From NCBI RefSeq assembly GCF_014205335.1, contig NZ_JACHNH010000001.1:868001-932000 (forward strand): a DNA stretch of 64,000 bases, in the 5' to 3' direction. The notes below the pieces were generated by a model. The model saw nothing but the letters and a program-made list of their open reading frames with translations, was not told where the DNA came from and did not search any database. The position numbers and the translations under genes are program-made. Source of the stretch: Amorphoplanes digitatis (GTDB taxonomy: Bacteria > Actinomycetota > Actinomycetes > Mycobacteriales > Micromonosporaceae). Shown here piece after piece: positions 8,899 through 17,112 of this stretch; the first letter of the stretch is position 1, and every line of letters starts with the position of its first letter.

Positions 8899-9975
8899 AT
8901 GACCGAGCTACTAGCCATCGGCACCAAGAAGGGCCTCCTCCTGGCCATCAGTGACGACGACCGGCAGAGCTGGAAGATCGGCTCCGCGCACTTCTCCGGG
9001 CACTCGATCTACGCGGTCGCGATCGACACCCGCGGCGCCGCGCCCCGGCTCTTCGTGGGCCTGGAGAGTTCTCATTTCGGCCCGAGCGTCGCGATCAGCG
9101 ACGACCTGGGCGAGACCTGGCAGGAGCCGGACAAGGCACCGCTCGCCTTCCCGGCGGACACCGGCGCGGCGGTCGAGCGCGTCTGGCAGATCGTCCCGGC
9201 GGCCGGAGACGTCGTCTACGCCGGCGTGCAGCCCTCGGCGCTGTTCCGCTCCGAGGACGGCGGCCGCACCTATGAGCTGGTCCGCGCGCTGTGGGACCAC
9301 CCGCACCGGCCCGAGTGGGGCGCCGGCTTCGGCGGCCAGGCGATCCACACCATCCTTCCGCACCCCGACGACCCGCAGCGGATGCTCGTCGCGATGTCCA
9401 CCGGCGGCGTCTACCGCACCAGCGACGGCGGCGCCTCCTGGGCACCCTCCAACGAGGGCATCAAGGCCTACTTCCTGCCCGACCCGTGGCCGGAGTTCGG
9501 CCAGTGCGTGCACAAGGTCGCCCGCGACGGCGCCGACCCGGACCGCTTCTACGCGCAGAACCACCACGGCGTCTACCGCTCGGTGGACGGCGGCGGCACC
9601 TGGCAGACTATCGCGGACACCCTGCCCGCCGACTTCGGCTTCCCGATCGTCGCGCACCCGCGTCGCGGCGGCGTGGTCTGGAACTTCCCGCTGGTCAGCG
9701 ACGGGCAGCGGGAGCCGGTCGACCAGCACTGCCGGGTCTTCCGGTCCACCGACGGCGGCGACACCTGGCAGCCACAGCAGGCCGGCCTGCCGACCGAGCC
9801 GTTCCACGTGTGCGTCCTGCGCGACGCGATGTGCGCCGACGACGCGGAGCCGGTCGGCGTCTACTTCGGCACCCGGTCGGGCGAGGTGTTCGCCAGCCGC
9901 GACGAGGGGGAGACCTGGTCGACCGTGGTGGCACACCTGAGCGATGTCCTCTGTGTCCGGGCGGCGACCTTCTGA
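8899..9975 (+). CDS. Asp-box (BNR/sialidase-like) beta-propeller protein
   Basis: This 358-residue protein has no signal peptide. It contains six Asp-box motifs spaced around the chain: SDDLGETW, SEDGGRTY, TSDGGASW, SVDGGGTW, STDGGDTW and SRDEGETW. This indicates a complete propeller of the sialidase/VPS10 type. The catalytic Arg triad and Tyr of true sialidases are not obvious, so an enzymatic role is unproven. The stop overlaps the start of the next gene (TGATG), so it is translationally coupled to a MoaD/ThiS-like protein, an association that may hint at its function. Confidence 0.85.
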   Translation: MTELLAIGTKKGLLLAISDDDRQSWKIGSAHFSGHSIYAVAIDTRGAAPRLFVGLESSHFGPSVAISDDLGETWQEPDKAPLAFPADTGAAVERVWQIVPAAGDVVYAGVQPSALFRSEDGGRTYELVRALWDHPHRPEWGAGFGGQAIHTILPHPDDPQRMLVAMSTGGVYRTSDGGASWAPSNEGIKAYFLPDPWPEFGQCVHKVARDGADPDRFYAQNHHGVYRSVDGGGTWQTIADTLPADFGFPIVAHPRRGGVVWNFPLVSDGQREPVDQHCRVFRSTDGGDTWQPQQAGLPTEPFHVCVLRDAMCADDAEPVGVYFGTRSGEVFASRDEGETWSTVVAHLSDVLCVRAATF

Positions 9976-10250
9976 TGCCCACTCTGCTGATCCCGGGCGT
10001 GCTGCGGGCGGAGGCGGGCGGCGCGGCGCGGCTCGAGGTGACCGCGCAGGGCTCGCTCGGGGCGGTGCTGGACGAGGTGCGCGACCGGTGGCCCCGCCTC
10101 GAGCGCCGGATCCGCGACGAGAGCGGGACGCTGCGCCGCTACGTGAACGTCTACGTGGACGGGGAGGACTGCCGCCGCTCCGGCGGACTGGCGACGGCGG
10201 TCCCGCCGGCAGCGGAGATCCAGGTGATCCCGTCGGTGGCCGGGGGCTGA
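9975..10250 (+). CDS. MoaD/ThiS-family ubiquitin-like sulfur-carrier protein
   Basis: This 91-residue protein has the beta-grasp pattern of MoaD/ThiS: a hydrophobic first strand (LLIPGVLRAEAGG), a helix (LGAVLDEVRDRWPRLERRI), YVNVYVDGEDCRRSGGLATAV, and the terminal IQVIPSVAGG ending in Gly-Gly, the residue pair that is adenylated and charged with sulfur. The start overlaps the propeller gene stop by one base. No E1-like (MoeB/ThiF), MoaE or thiazole gene is nearby, so the pathway served (Moco, thiamine, cysteine or another) is unknown. Confidence 0.85.
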   Translation: MPTLLIPGVLRAEAGGAARLEVTAQGSLGAVLDEVRDRWPRLERRIRDESGTLRRYVNVYVDGEDCRRSGGLATAVPPAAEIQVIPSVAGG

Positions 10251-10451
10251 GGGGGAGCGGGGCGGGCGCTGGACCCTTCCGCAGGATTGCCGTTTGATCG
10301 TCCATGGTCGACGATCGGTATGTGCGGAGAATCAACCCGCGCACGTAACCTGTGCGGGGGAACGATCGTTACCCGATGTGGGTGCGGTGTACCTCCAGTC
10401 GCCGTCGCCTACCCCCCACCCCCCGAAGACACGCAGAGGATCACTCCCCCC
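10251..10451 (+). promoter_or_regulatory. Structured leader with palindromes before GGDEF-EAL gene
   Basis: This 201-bp region holds GATCGTC-7-GACGATC (10296-10316), the perfect palindrome AACGATCGTT (10361-10370) and a hairpin CGCAC-7-GTGCG between them. The ACGATCG core occurs three times, which suggests a repressor or activator site rather than chance, but no regulator can be named. Confidence 0.35.
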
Positions 10452-13070
10452 GTGGCAGTGCGGCTCCGAGCGCGTACCGGCACCCGGCATCACCGGGTGG
10501 CGTTCCTGATCGCGCCGGTCGCCGGCGCTCTGGTGCTGCTCGCCGCGCCGGCCGGCCTCGTGCCCGGCCGACTCGCCCTGGCGATCGGGGTCGGCGGTGT
10601 CGGGCTCTGGGCCGCCGCGGTGCTGGTCGCCACGGCCCTGGCGATCCATCACCGGGACGGCACGTTCGCGGCCTGCCGCGGGGCGGGCTTCCTGGGCATG
10701 GGCGCCCTCGCCACCGGCGCGACCGCCGTCGTGCTCTACGTCGAGCCGCCCGGTGCCGGTGTGTGGCTCGCGGTCGGGGTCGGCCTGGTCACCGTGTTCC
10801 TCATCCTCGGCACGATGCTGCTTCCGGGCGCGGCCACCTCAGCGGCGGTGCGCCTGCGCCGCGCGTTCGACGGACTGGGCCTCGGCATCGCGCTCGGCTT
10901 CGCCGCGTACCTGGTCCGGCCGCTGCGTGACACCCCTTACCCGACGCTGGCCTGCACGTTGTGCGCGGCGACGGGTGTCTCGATCGTCACCGTCATCGTG
11001 CTGCGGGCGCGCCTGCACCGGCCGGCGGCGCTGCGCTGCGGCGCCGGCGCGATCGTCGTCCTCGTCGCGCTGTCCACGGTGGCCGATCTGGCGCTCTGGG
11101 GCTTCGCCGGCTGGGTCGTCGCGCTCTTCGGCCTGCCGATCGTCGCGGGCCTGGGGCTCGCCGCGGAGGGCGGATCCCGGCGCAGCGCGCCGGTGTCGAT
11201 CAGCCCCCGCGAGCAGGACCTGTACCTCTCCGGCTATCCGCTGCTGGCGGTGCCCGCCGGGATCGGCGTGCTGGCCGCCCTCTACCACCTCATCGCCGTC
11301 GGCCCGTTCGACCAGATCGCGATCCTCCTCGGCATCACGATGGTCGCCGTCCTGACGATGCGCGAGTTGCTGGTGGTCAGCGACATCCGGCGATACACCG
11401 GCCAGCTCCGCACCAAGGAGGCGCACTTCCGGTCGCTGGTCGCCGGGGCCACCGACCTCACCCTGGTCCTGGACGACAAGCTGACCGTCCGCTGGCAGTC
11501 ACCGGCGGCGGCCCGGCTCTTCGGGCTCGCGGACTCGGAGGTGGTCGGCCGCACGTTCATCGAGCTCATCCACCCGGAGGACGCCGCGAGCGCACAGGCC
11601 GGCATCGAGGCGTTGCTCGCGGGCGAGCACGACGACGGGCCTCCCGCGCTGCTCAACGCCCGGCTGCGCGACGGCCACGGCGTCTGGCGCGACACCGAGT
11701 CCACGGTGGCGGATCAGCGGTCGGTGCCCGAGGTGGCGGCCCTGGTGGTGCACGTCCGTGACGTGGGTGAGCGGCGGCGCCTCGAGCGGACGCTGCACAA
11801 GCTCTCCTACACCGACCAGCTGACCGGGCTGGCGAACCGGCGGGCGCTGATGCGCGACCTGCTCGAGTACCGGCGGCGGGCCGGGCAGCAGGGCACGGTC
11901 CTGGTGATCGACCTGCACGGGCTCGCGGAGATCAACGACAGCAAGGGCCGGGAGACCGGCGACGCGGTGCTGATCGAGGTGGCCCGGCGCATCGGCAGCC
12001 TGCTCGCCGACGGTGACGTCGCGGCCCGGCTCGGCGGCGACGAGTTCGCCGTGCTCACGGCGGACGGCGCGGTGCTGGCCTACGCGCTGGCCACCCGGAT
12101 CGTGACGCTGCTGATGGAGCCTTACCGCCTGCCCGGCACGATTGTCGAGCTGCACACCAGCGTCGGCCTCGCGGAGCTGGCCGGCGGTCGCGATTCCGAG
12201 GAGGTCCTGCGCCACGCCGACCTGGCCCGCAGCCGCGCACGCCAGCTCGGCCGGGACCGCGTCGAGTGGTACGACACGGACGTCGAGATCCAGCTGCACC
12301 GCCGGATGGACCTCGAGCGCGAGCTGCTGGGCGCGGTCGAGCGGGGCGAGCTCGACCTGGTCTTCCAGCCGGTGGTCTCGCTGCGCGACGAGCAGCCGGT
12401 CGGCGTGGAGGCCCTGCTGCGCTGGCGCCACCCGAAGCTGGGCACGATCCTCCCGGCGGAGCTGCTGCCGATCGCCCGCGCGGTCGGCTGCACGGCCGAG
12501 CTGGGCGAATGGGTGCTCGACGCGGCCTGCCGGCACCTGTCGGGCTGGACCGGCGGCAACAGCGAGTACTGGCTCTCGGTGAACGTCGCGCCGCGCGAGC
12601 TGCTCACGGCCCGCTTCCCGGAGCGTGTCGCGGAGATCCTGGACCACCACGAGCTGCGGCCGGAGCGCCTCGTCATCGAGGTGCAGGAGACCTGGGTGGC
12701 CGAGGACGTGCCGGCCATCGTGGCCTCGCTCGCGGGCCTGCGGAAGCTGGGCGTGCGCGCGGCGCTGGACGACTTCGGCGCGGGCCAGGCGTCGCTGTCC
12801 CACCTGCGGCGCCTGCCGGTCGACATGCTCAAGCTCGACCAGTCGCTGGTCAACTCGCCCGCCGAGCGGCCGGTAGGCCCGGCGGTGATCGACGTGGTGG
12901 TCAGCCTGGGGCGCCGGCTGGGGCTGGAGATCGTCGCCAAGGGCCTCGAGAGCACGGAACAGATCGAGCGCGCCCGGCAGGCCGGCTGCGTCTACGGCCA
13001 GGGCTTCGCCCTGGCCAGGCCCGCGCCGGCCGAGCGCATGGAGGCCTACCTGGACACCCACCGCCCCTGA
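10452..13070 (+). CDS. Membrane PAS-GGDEF-EAL protein (probably degenerate)
   Basis: This ~872-residue protein has a multi-helix membrane region (about residues 15-310), a PAS domain (about 326-426), a GGDEF domain (RLGGDEFAV near 526) and an EAL domain (VGVEALLRW near 652). Such proteins make or break cyclic-di-GMP. Deviations: the usual DLDxFK reads DLHGLAE, the RxxD inhibitory site reads ADGD, and the EAL loop AEGVE reads AKGLE, replacing a conserved Glu by Lys. Other EAL residues (SVNVAP, VIEVQE, DDFGAG, MLKLDQ) remain. GTG 10452 was chosen because it follows AGAGGA and precedes the first helices; the frame is open back to 10287. Confidence 0.88.
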   Translation: MAVRLRARTGTRHHRVAFLIAPVAGALVLLAAPAGLVPGRLALAIGVGGVGLWAAAVLVATALAIHHRDGTFAACRGAGFLGMGALATGATAVVLYVEPPGAGVWLAVGVGLVTVFLILGTMLLPGAATSAAVRLRRAFDGLGLGIALGFAAYLVRPLRDTPYPTLACTLCAATGVSIVTVIVLRARLHRPAALRCGAGAIVVLVALSTVADLALWGFAGWVVALFGLPIVAGLGLAAEGGSRRSAPVSISPREQDLYLSGYPLLAVPAGIGVLAALYHLIAVGPFDQIAILLGITMVAVLTMRELLVVSDIRRYTGQLRTKEAHFRSLVAGATDLTLVLDDKLTVRWQSPAAARLFGLADSEVVGRTFIELIHPEDAASAQAGIEALLAGEHDDGPPALLNARLRDGHGVWRDTESTVADQRSVPEVAALVVHVRDVGERRRLERTLHKLSYTDQLTGLANRRALMRDLLEYRRRAGQQGTVLVIDLHGLAEINDSKGRETGDAVLIEVARRIGSLLADGDVAARLGGDEFAVLTADGAVLAYALATRIVTLLMEPYRLPGTIVELHTSVGLAELAGGRDSEEVLRHADLARSRARQLGRDRVEWYDTDVEIQLHRRMDLERELLGAVERGELDLVFQPVVSLRDEQPVGVEALLRWRHPKLGTILPAELLPIARAVGCTAELGEWVLDAACRHLSGWTGGNSEYWLSVNVAPRELLTARFPERVAEILDHHELRPERLVIEVQETWVAEDVPAIVASLAGLRKLGVRAALDDFGAGQASLSHLRRLPVDMLKLDQSLVNSPAERPVGPAVIDVVVSLGRRLGLEIVAKGLESTEQIERARQAGCVYGQGFALARPAPAERMEAYLDTHRP

Positions 13071-13096
13071 GCAGCGCGGGGCCGCCCACCGCCAGA

Positions 13097-13343
13097 GCGG
13101 CGTGGGCAGGGCAGCGAGGGTCCTCCACCGCCCGGTGCGGCGTGGGTAGGGCGGCGTGGGTCGCCCGCCGCCCGGTGCGGCGTGGGTAGGGCAGTGTGGG
13201 TCGCCCGCCGCCCGCCGCCCGGTGCGGCGTGGGTAGGGCAGTGTGGGTCGCCCGCCGCCCGGTGCGGCGTGGGTAGGGCAGTGTGGGTCGCCCGCCGCCC
13301 GGTGCGGCGTGGGTAGGGCAGTGTGGGTCGCCCGTCGGCAGGG
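13097..13343. repeat. 40-bp tandem repeat, six copies
   Basis: The unit starts GCGGCGTGGGTAGGGCAGTG. Copies lie at 13097-13136 (diverged), 13137-13176, 13177-13223 (with a 7-bp insertion), 13224-13263, 13264-13303 and 13304-13343 (partial match). Copies 4 and 5 are identical. It fills the 308-bp gap between the convergent GGDEF-EAL and LacI genes; no gene or clear T-tract terminator is present. Confidence 0.9.
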
Positions 13344-13378
13344 TGGCGCGGGTGGCTCACCGCCGAGGGCGGTTGGTG

Positions 13379-14398
13379 TCAGGAGTCGCGGGGTGGGGCG
13401 GTGCTTCCGCGGGGGGTCAGGTGTGCGGTGCCCTCCTCGACGTCCTGCACCGGCTCGCCGGCGATCGCCGCCAGTAGCTGGCGGGCCGCGTGGGCGCCGT
13501 AGGCCGCGATGTCCCTGGTCAGCGCCGTCAGCGGCGGATGAACCAGCGAGCACAGCGGTGAGTCGTCCCAGGCGACGATGGACAGGTCGCCCGGCACGGA
13601 CAGGCCCATCTCCTGCGCCACCGACAGGCCCGCGACGGCCATGACGTCGTTGTCGTAGATGATCGCCGTGGGCCGTTCCGCGTTGATGAGCAGGCGGCGG
13701 GTCGCCCGGCCGCCCTCCTCGCCGGTGTAGTCCGACGGCACGGTCACCGCCTCGCTGAGCCCCAGCGCGGCGCAGACCTCCGTGAACGCCTTGGTCCGGG
13801 TCTGGGTGTGCAGCAGGTCCGGCAGGCCGCCGACGCGGGCGATGCGCCGGTGCCCCAGCGCCATCAGGTAGCGGACCGCCTCGGTGATCGCGCCGGCGTC
13901 GTCGGACCAGAGCTGGGGCACCTTGCCGGTGTCGCCCGGCCCGCCGATCACCACGGCCGGCAGTTGCAGCTCGTTGAGCACCGGGATGCGGACGTCGTTC
14001 TCCCGCAGGTCGGTGACGAACACGCCGTCGACCCGGCGCTCGCCCCACCAACGGCGGTACACCTCGGTCTCGGTCTGCGGGGTGGCCACGACCTGGAGGG
14101 TCAGCGCGAACGACCGGGCCGCGAGCTCCTGCTCGAAGCCGCTGATCAGGCCCATGAAGAACGGTTCGATGCTCAGGATGCGGGCGGGCCGGCACAGGGT
14201 GAGCCCGACGGCGCGGGAGCTGGCGCCGGACAGGGCGCGGGCCGCGCTGTTCGGGTTGAAGCCGATCTCCTCCGCGATGGCGACGATGCGCCGGCGGGTC
14301 GCCTCGGAGACGCCCGGCTGGCCGTTGAGCGCGTACGACACGGCTCCCTTGGACACGCCTGCCCGGCGGGCGATGTCGGCGATCGTCGGCCGTTTCAC
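13379..14398 (-). CDS. LacI-family transcriptional regulator
   Basis: This 339-residue repressor-type protein has an N-terminal helix-turn-helix and hinge (PTIADIARRAGVSKGAVSYALNG, then NPNSAARALSG), then a periplasmic-binding-like sugar sensor domain ending in typical LacI style (DDSPLCSLVHPPLTAL). GTG 14398 was chosen because AGAGGGG precedes it and it gives the standard KRPTIADIA start; the longer frame is not family-like. It is divergent from the ABC transporter and beta-mannosidase operon, which it very likely controls. Candidate operators lie at 14493-14505 and 14621-14635. Confidence 0.93.
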   Translation of the reverse strand: MKRPTIADIARRAGVSKGAVSYALNGQPGVSEATRRRIVAIAEEIGFNPNSAARALSGASSRAVGLTLCRPARILSIEPFFMGLISGFEQELAARSFALTLQVVATPQTETEVYRRWWGERRVDGVFVTDLRENDVRIPVLNELQLPAVVIGGPGDTGKVPQLWSDDAGAITEAVRYLMALGHRRIARVGGLPDLLHTQTRTKAFTEVCAALGLSEAVTVPSDYTGEEGGRATRRLLINAERPTAIIYDNDVMAVAGLSVAQEMGLSVPGDLSIVAWDDSPLCSLVHPPLTALTRDIAAYGAHAARQLLAAIAGEPVQDVEEGTAHLTPRGSTAPPRDS

Positions 14399-14492
14399 TC
14401 GGGTGCCCCTCTCTGCAAAGAACCCATCCTCCGGCACCAGCCGCCGTCGGGAAACGGTCGCTCTGCAAAAGGGCTGCCAGAACGGGCGCTGG

Positions 14493-14505
14493 TGGAGCGC
14501 TCTCA
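14493..14505. promoter_or_regulatory. Candidate LacI-family operator (distal)
   Basis: TGGAGCGCTCTCA contains the palindrome GAGCGCTC (14495-14502), close to the TGGGAGCGCTCCCA operators of CebR-like LacI regulators. It lies about 95 bp upstream of the lacI-type start codon. Confidence 0.5.
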
Positions 14506-14620
14506 CGCTACCTCGCGCCGCTTTGGGCCTAGCCAGCACGGATGACTTGATCGGTTAAGTGTTACAGACCACGGGCCGCGGCGTAACCCTGGAGTAGCCC
14601 ACTGGCCGAAATAACCCGGT

Positions 14621-14635
14621 TTACGAGCGCTTACA
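14621..14635. promoter_or_regulatory. Candidate LacI-family operator (proximal)
   Basis: TTACGAGCGCTTACA has an AGCGCT core with partly symmetric flanks and lies about 42 bp upstream of the -35 box of the transporter promoter. It fits the general LacI-family operator form but is less symmetric than the distal site. Confidence 0.4.
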
Positions 14636-14676
14636 TCGGTTGAATACGCGACGTGTCACGAACATGAAACACAGTC

Positions 14677-14705
14677 TTGACACGCCGTGAGGCGCGTCAT
14701 ACGGT
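14677..14705 (+). promoter_or_regulatory. Promoter of the ABC transporter operon
   Basis: TTGACA (14677-14682), a 17-bp spacer and TACGGT (14700-14705) make a consensus-like housekeeping promoter. The binding-protein ATG is 61 bp downstream of the -10 box. Confidence 0.7.
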
Positions 14706-14765
14706 CACGTCACTTATCCGGTTCAGTAAATTCTTTCGTCAACATTCCCCTTGGGTGGAGGAGTA

Positions 14766-16052
14766 ATGGAACGGTTCGCCAAGCGGGGCGTGGCGCTTGT
14801 CGCCGCCGGACTCGCCGGGACCCTGGCACTTGCCGGTTGCAGCGGAGAAAGCCTGGAGGGCGGCGGCGACAAGGCCGCACAGGGCCAGACCACGCTGACG
14901 GTCAACTTCTGGGGCGACATGGGCCTCGACGCGCTCAAGGCCGCGTACGAGAAGGACCACCCCAACGTCAAGATCGTGCTCAACTCGGGCGAGTACAACG
15001 CCCAGCACGAGGACCTGCAGAAGAAGCTGGTCGCCGGCACCGGCGCGCCGGACATCTCCGCGGTCGACGAGGGCTTCATGGTCCAGTTCCGCGGCCAGGC
15101 CGACAAGTTCGTCAACCTGCTCGACAAGGGCGCGGCCAGCTACGAGGCCAAGTACCTGCCCTGGAAGTGGGCGCAGTCGAAGTCGGCCGACGGCGCGTCG
15201 CAGATCGGCCTCGGCACCGACGTCGGCGGCCTGGCCATGTGCTACCGCTCCGACCTGTTCAAGAAGGCCGGCCTGCCGACCGAGCGCGACGCGGTCTCCG
15301 CCCTCTGGCCGACCTGGGACGAGTTCATCGCCACCGGGACGAAGTACACCAAGGCGACCGGCAAGAAGTTCGTCGACTCCGGCACCAACCTGTTCAACCC
15401 GGTGCTGGCGCAGCAGCCGGTCGGCTTCTACGACACCTCCGAGCAGCTCCAGATGGAGGGCGGCCCCAAGGTCGCGTTCGACGTCAGCATGAAGGCGATC
15501 GACGCCGGCATCTCGGCCAACCTCGCCAGCTTCCAGCCGAACTGGGACCAGGGCTTCAAGAAGGACCAGTTCGCCGTCCTCGCCTGCCCGGCCTGGATGC
15601 TGGGCCACATCCAGGAGACCGCGCCGGACCAGAAGGGCAAGTGGGACATCGCCGCGATCCCCGGCGGCGGCGGCAACTGGGGCGGTTCCTGGTGGACCAT
15701 CCCGAAGCAGGGCAAGAACGTCGACGAGGCCTACAAGTTCGTCGAGTGGATGATCCAGCCGGCGCAGCAGATCGAGGTCTTCAAGACGGTCGGCAACCTG
15801 CCGTCGCAGCCCGCGCTCTACAAGGACCCCGCGGTGCTGGACTACAAGAAGGAGTTCATGAGCAACGCCCCGACCGGCCAGATCTACGCCGCGACGGCCG
15901 AGGCCCTGAAGCCGCAGTACCTGGGCAAGAAGAACGGCCCGACCCGGGTCGAGGTCGAGAACGTGATCACCCGAGTGCAGCAGGGCTCGCTCAAGTCGAG
16001 TGCGGCGTGGCCCGAGGCCGTCAAGGCGGCCGAGAAGGCTGCCAACTCCTAA
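14766..16052 (+). CDS. Sugar ABC transporter substrate-binding lipoprotein
   Basis: This 428-residue protein has a signal peptide with lipobox LALAGC (C25), then a family-1 extracellular solute-binding domain: TTLTVNFWGDMGLDALKAAYEKDHPNVKI at the mature start and WGGSWWTIPKQGKNVDEAYKFVEWM later. It should capture an oligosaccharide for the two permeases that follow. With the downstream beta-mannosidase, mannooligosaccharides are the likely ligand (inference). The ATG has a GGAGGAG site. No ABC ATPase gene is in the locus; a shared MsiK-type ATPase elsewhere is probable. Confidence 0.94.
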   Translation: MERFAKRGVALVAAGLAGTLALAGCSGESLEGGGDKAAQGQTTLTVNFWGDMGLDALKAAYEKDHPNVKIVLNSGEYNAQHEDLQKKLVAGTGAPDISAVDEGFMVQFRGQADKFVNLLDKGAASYEAKYLPWKWAQSKSADGASQIGLGTDVGGLAMCYRSDLFKKAGLPTERDAVSALWPTWDEFIATGTKYTKATGKKFVDSGTNLFNPVLAQQPVGFYDTSEQLQMEGGPKVAFDVSMKAIDAGISANLASFQPNWDQGFKKDQFAVLACPAWMLGHIQETAPDQKGKWDIAAIPGGGGNWGGSWWTIPKQGKNVDEAYKFVEWMIQPAQQIEVFKTVGNLPSQPALYKDPAVLDYKKEFMSNAPTGQIYAATAEALKPQYLGKKNGPTRVEVENVITRVQQGSLKSSAAWPEAVKAAEKAANS

Positions 16053-16113
16053 AGCGAAACGACGGCGGGGCGGCCCACAGTGGCCGCCCCGCTGCTCCCT
16101 GGAAGGAGTGGCC

Positions 16114-17112
16114 GTGTCCGTGACACACAGCGCACCGCCGACACCGGCGACCGAGCCGGCGCATCACCGCAAGCCGAAGTCCGGGTACAAGAGTCGCAAC
16201 TGGTTGCACCGCTTCGACAACAAGCGGGTGCCGTACCTGATGATCTCCCCGTTCTTCCTGCTCTTCGCCCTCTTCGGGCTCTTCCCGATCGTGTTCAACG
16301 GCATCGTCGCGATGCGCAACTGGCGCCTCGACGATCCGGCCCTGGACGGCTGGGCCGGCTTCGCCAACTTCGAGCGGCTCCTGCACGACGAGGACTTCTG
16401 GAACGCGCTGGTCAACACGTTCGGCATCTTCGTCCTGTCGACCGTGCCGCAGCTGCTGATCGCGCTGATGGTGGCCAACCTGCTCAACCGCCGGCTGCGC
16501 GCGAACTCGTTCTGGCGCGTCGGCGTGCTGCTGCCGTACGTGACGCCGGTCGTCGCGTCGACGCTGGTCTTCGCCATCATCTTCGCCCGGGACAACGGCA
16601 TGGCGAACTGGCTGCTGTCGCTGGTCGGCTTCGGCCAGGACGCGCCGCTGGACTGGCGCGCATACAAGTGGAGCTCCTGGATCGCCATCGCCACGATGGT
16701 CAACTGGAAGTGGATCGGCTACAACGCGCTGCTCTACCTGTCGGCGATGCAGTCCATTCCGAAGGATGTCTACGAGGCGGCGGCCGTCGACGGCGCCGGA
16801 CCCTGGCGGCAGCTGTGGCGAATCACCGTGCCGATGATCCAGCCTGTGCTGATCTTCACCGTCGTCCTGTCGACCATCGGTGGCCTGCAACTCTTCAACG
16901 AGCCGATGCTGTTCGAGGAGAACCCCGCGGCGGCGTCCGGCGGCTCCGACCACCAGTGGCAGACCATCGCCCAGCTGATCTACAAGGTCGGCTGGAAGGA
17001 CCTCAACCTCGGGTACGCGGCCGCGATGTCGTGGGCGCTGTTCCTCATCATCCTCATCGTCGCCGCCCTGAACGCCGTGGCGACGAACCGCCTAGGAGGG
17101 GGACGGCGATGA
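16114..17112 (+). CDS. Sugar ABC transporter permease (MalF type)
   Basis: This 332-residue inner-membrane protein has about six transmembrane helices, starting FFLLFALFGLFPIVFNGIVAM after a ~45-residue polar N-terminus. It carries the EAA loop that contacts the ATPase (EAAAVDGAGPWRQLWRITVPM). GTG 16114 is chosen because GGAAGGAG lies 5 nt upstream; GTG codons at 16108 and 16120 are alternatives. The stop overlaps the next permease start (ATGA). Confidence 0.93.
   Translation: MSVTHSAPPTPATEPAHHRKPKSGYKSRNWLHRFDNKRVPYLMISPFFLLFALFGLFPIVFNGIVAMRNWRLDDPALDGWAGFANFERLLHDEDFWNALVNTFGIFVLSTVPQLLIALMVANLLNRRLRANSFWRVGVLLPYVTPVVASTLVFAIIFARDNGMANWLLSLVGFGQDAPLDWRAYKWSSWIAIATMVNWKWIGYNALLYLSAMQSIPKDVYEAAAVDGAGPWRQLWRITVPMIQPVLIFTVVLSTIGGLQLFNEPMLFEENPAAASGGSDHQWQTIAQLIYKVGWKDLNLGYAAAMSWALFLIILIVAALNAVATNRLGGGRR

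Larger units (their letters stand above)
14399..14765. other. Divergent control region of the mannoside locus
   Basis: This 367-bp gap holds no gene. It contains two AGCGCT-core operator candidates and a good promoter for the transporter operon (listed separately), and ends with a GGAGGAG ribosome site before the binding-protein gene. Confidence 0.7.

Noticed and set aside
8899..9975. Propeller protein as a true sialidase
   Set aside because: Asp boxes are present, but the catalytic Arg triad and nucleophilic Tyr arrangement were not found, and there is no secretion signal.
13097..13343. Tandem repeat as a CRISPR array
   Set aside because: The 40-bp units are directly adjacent without unique spacers, and no cas genes are in the window.
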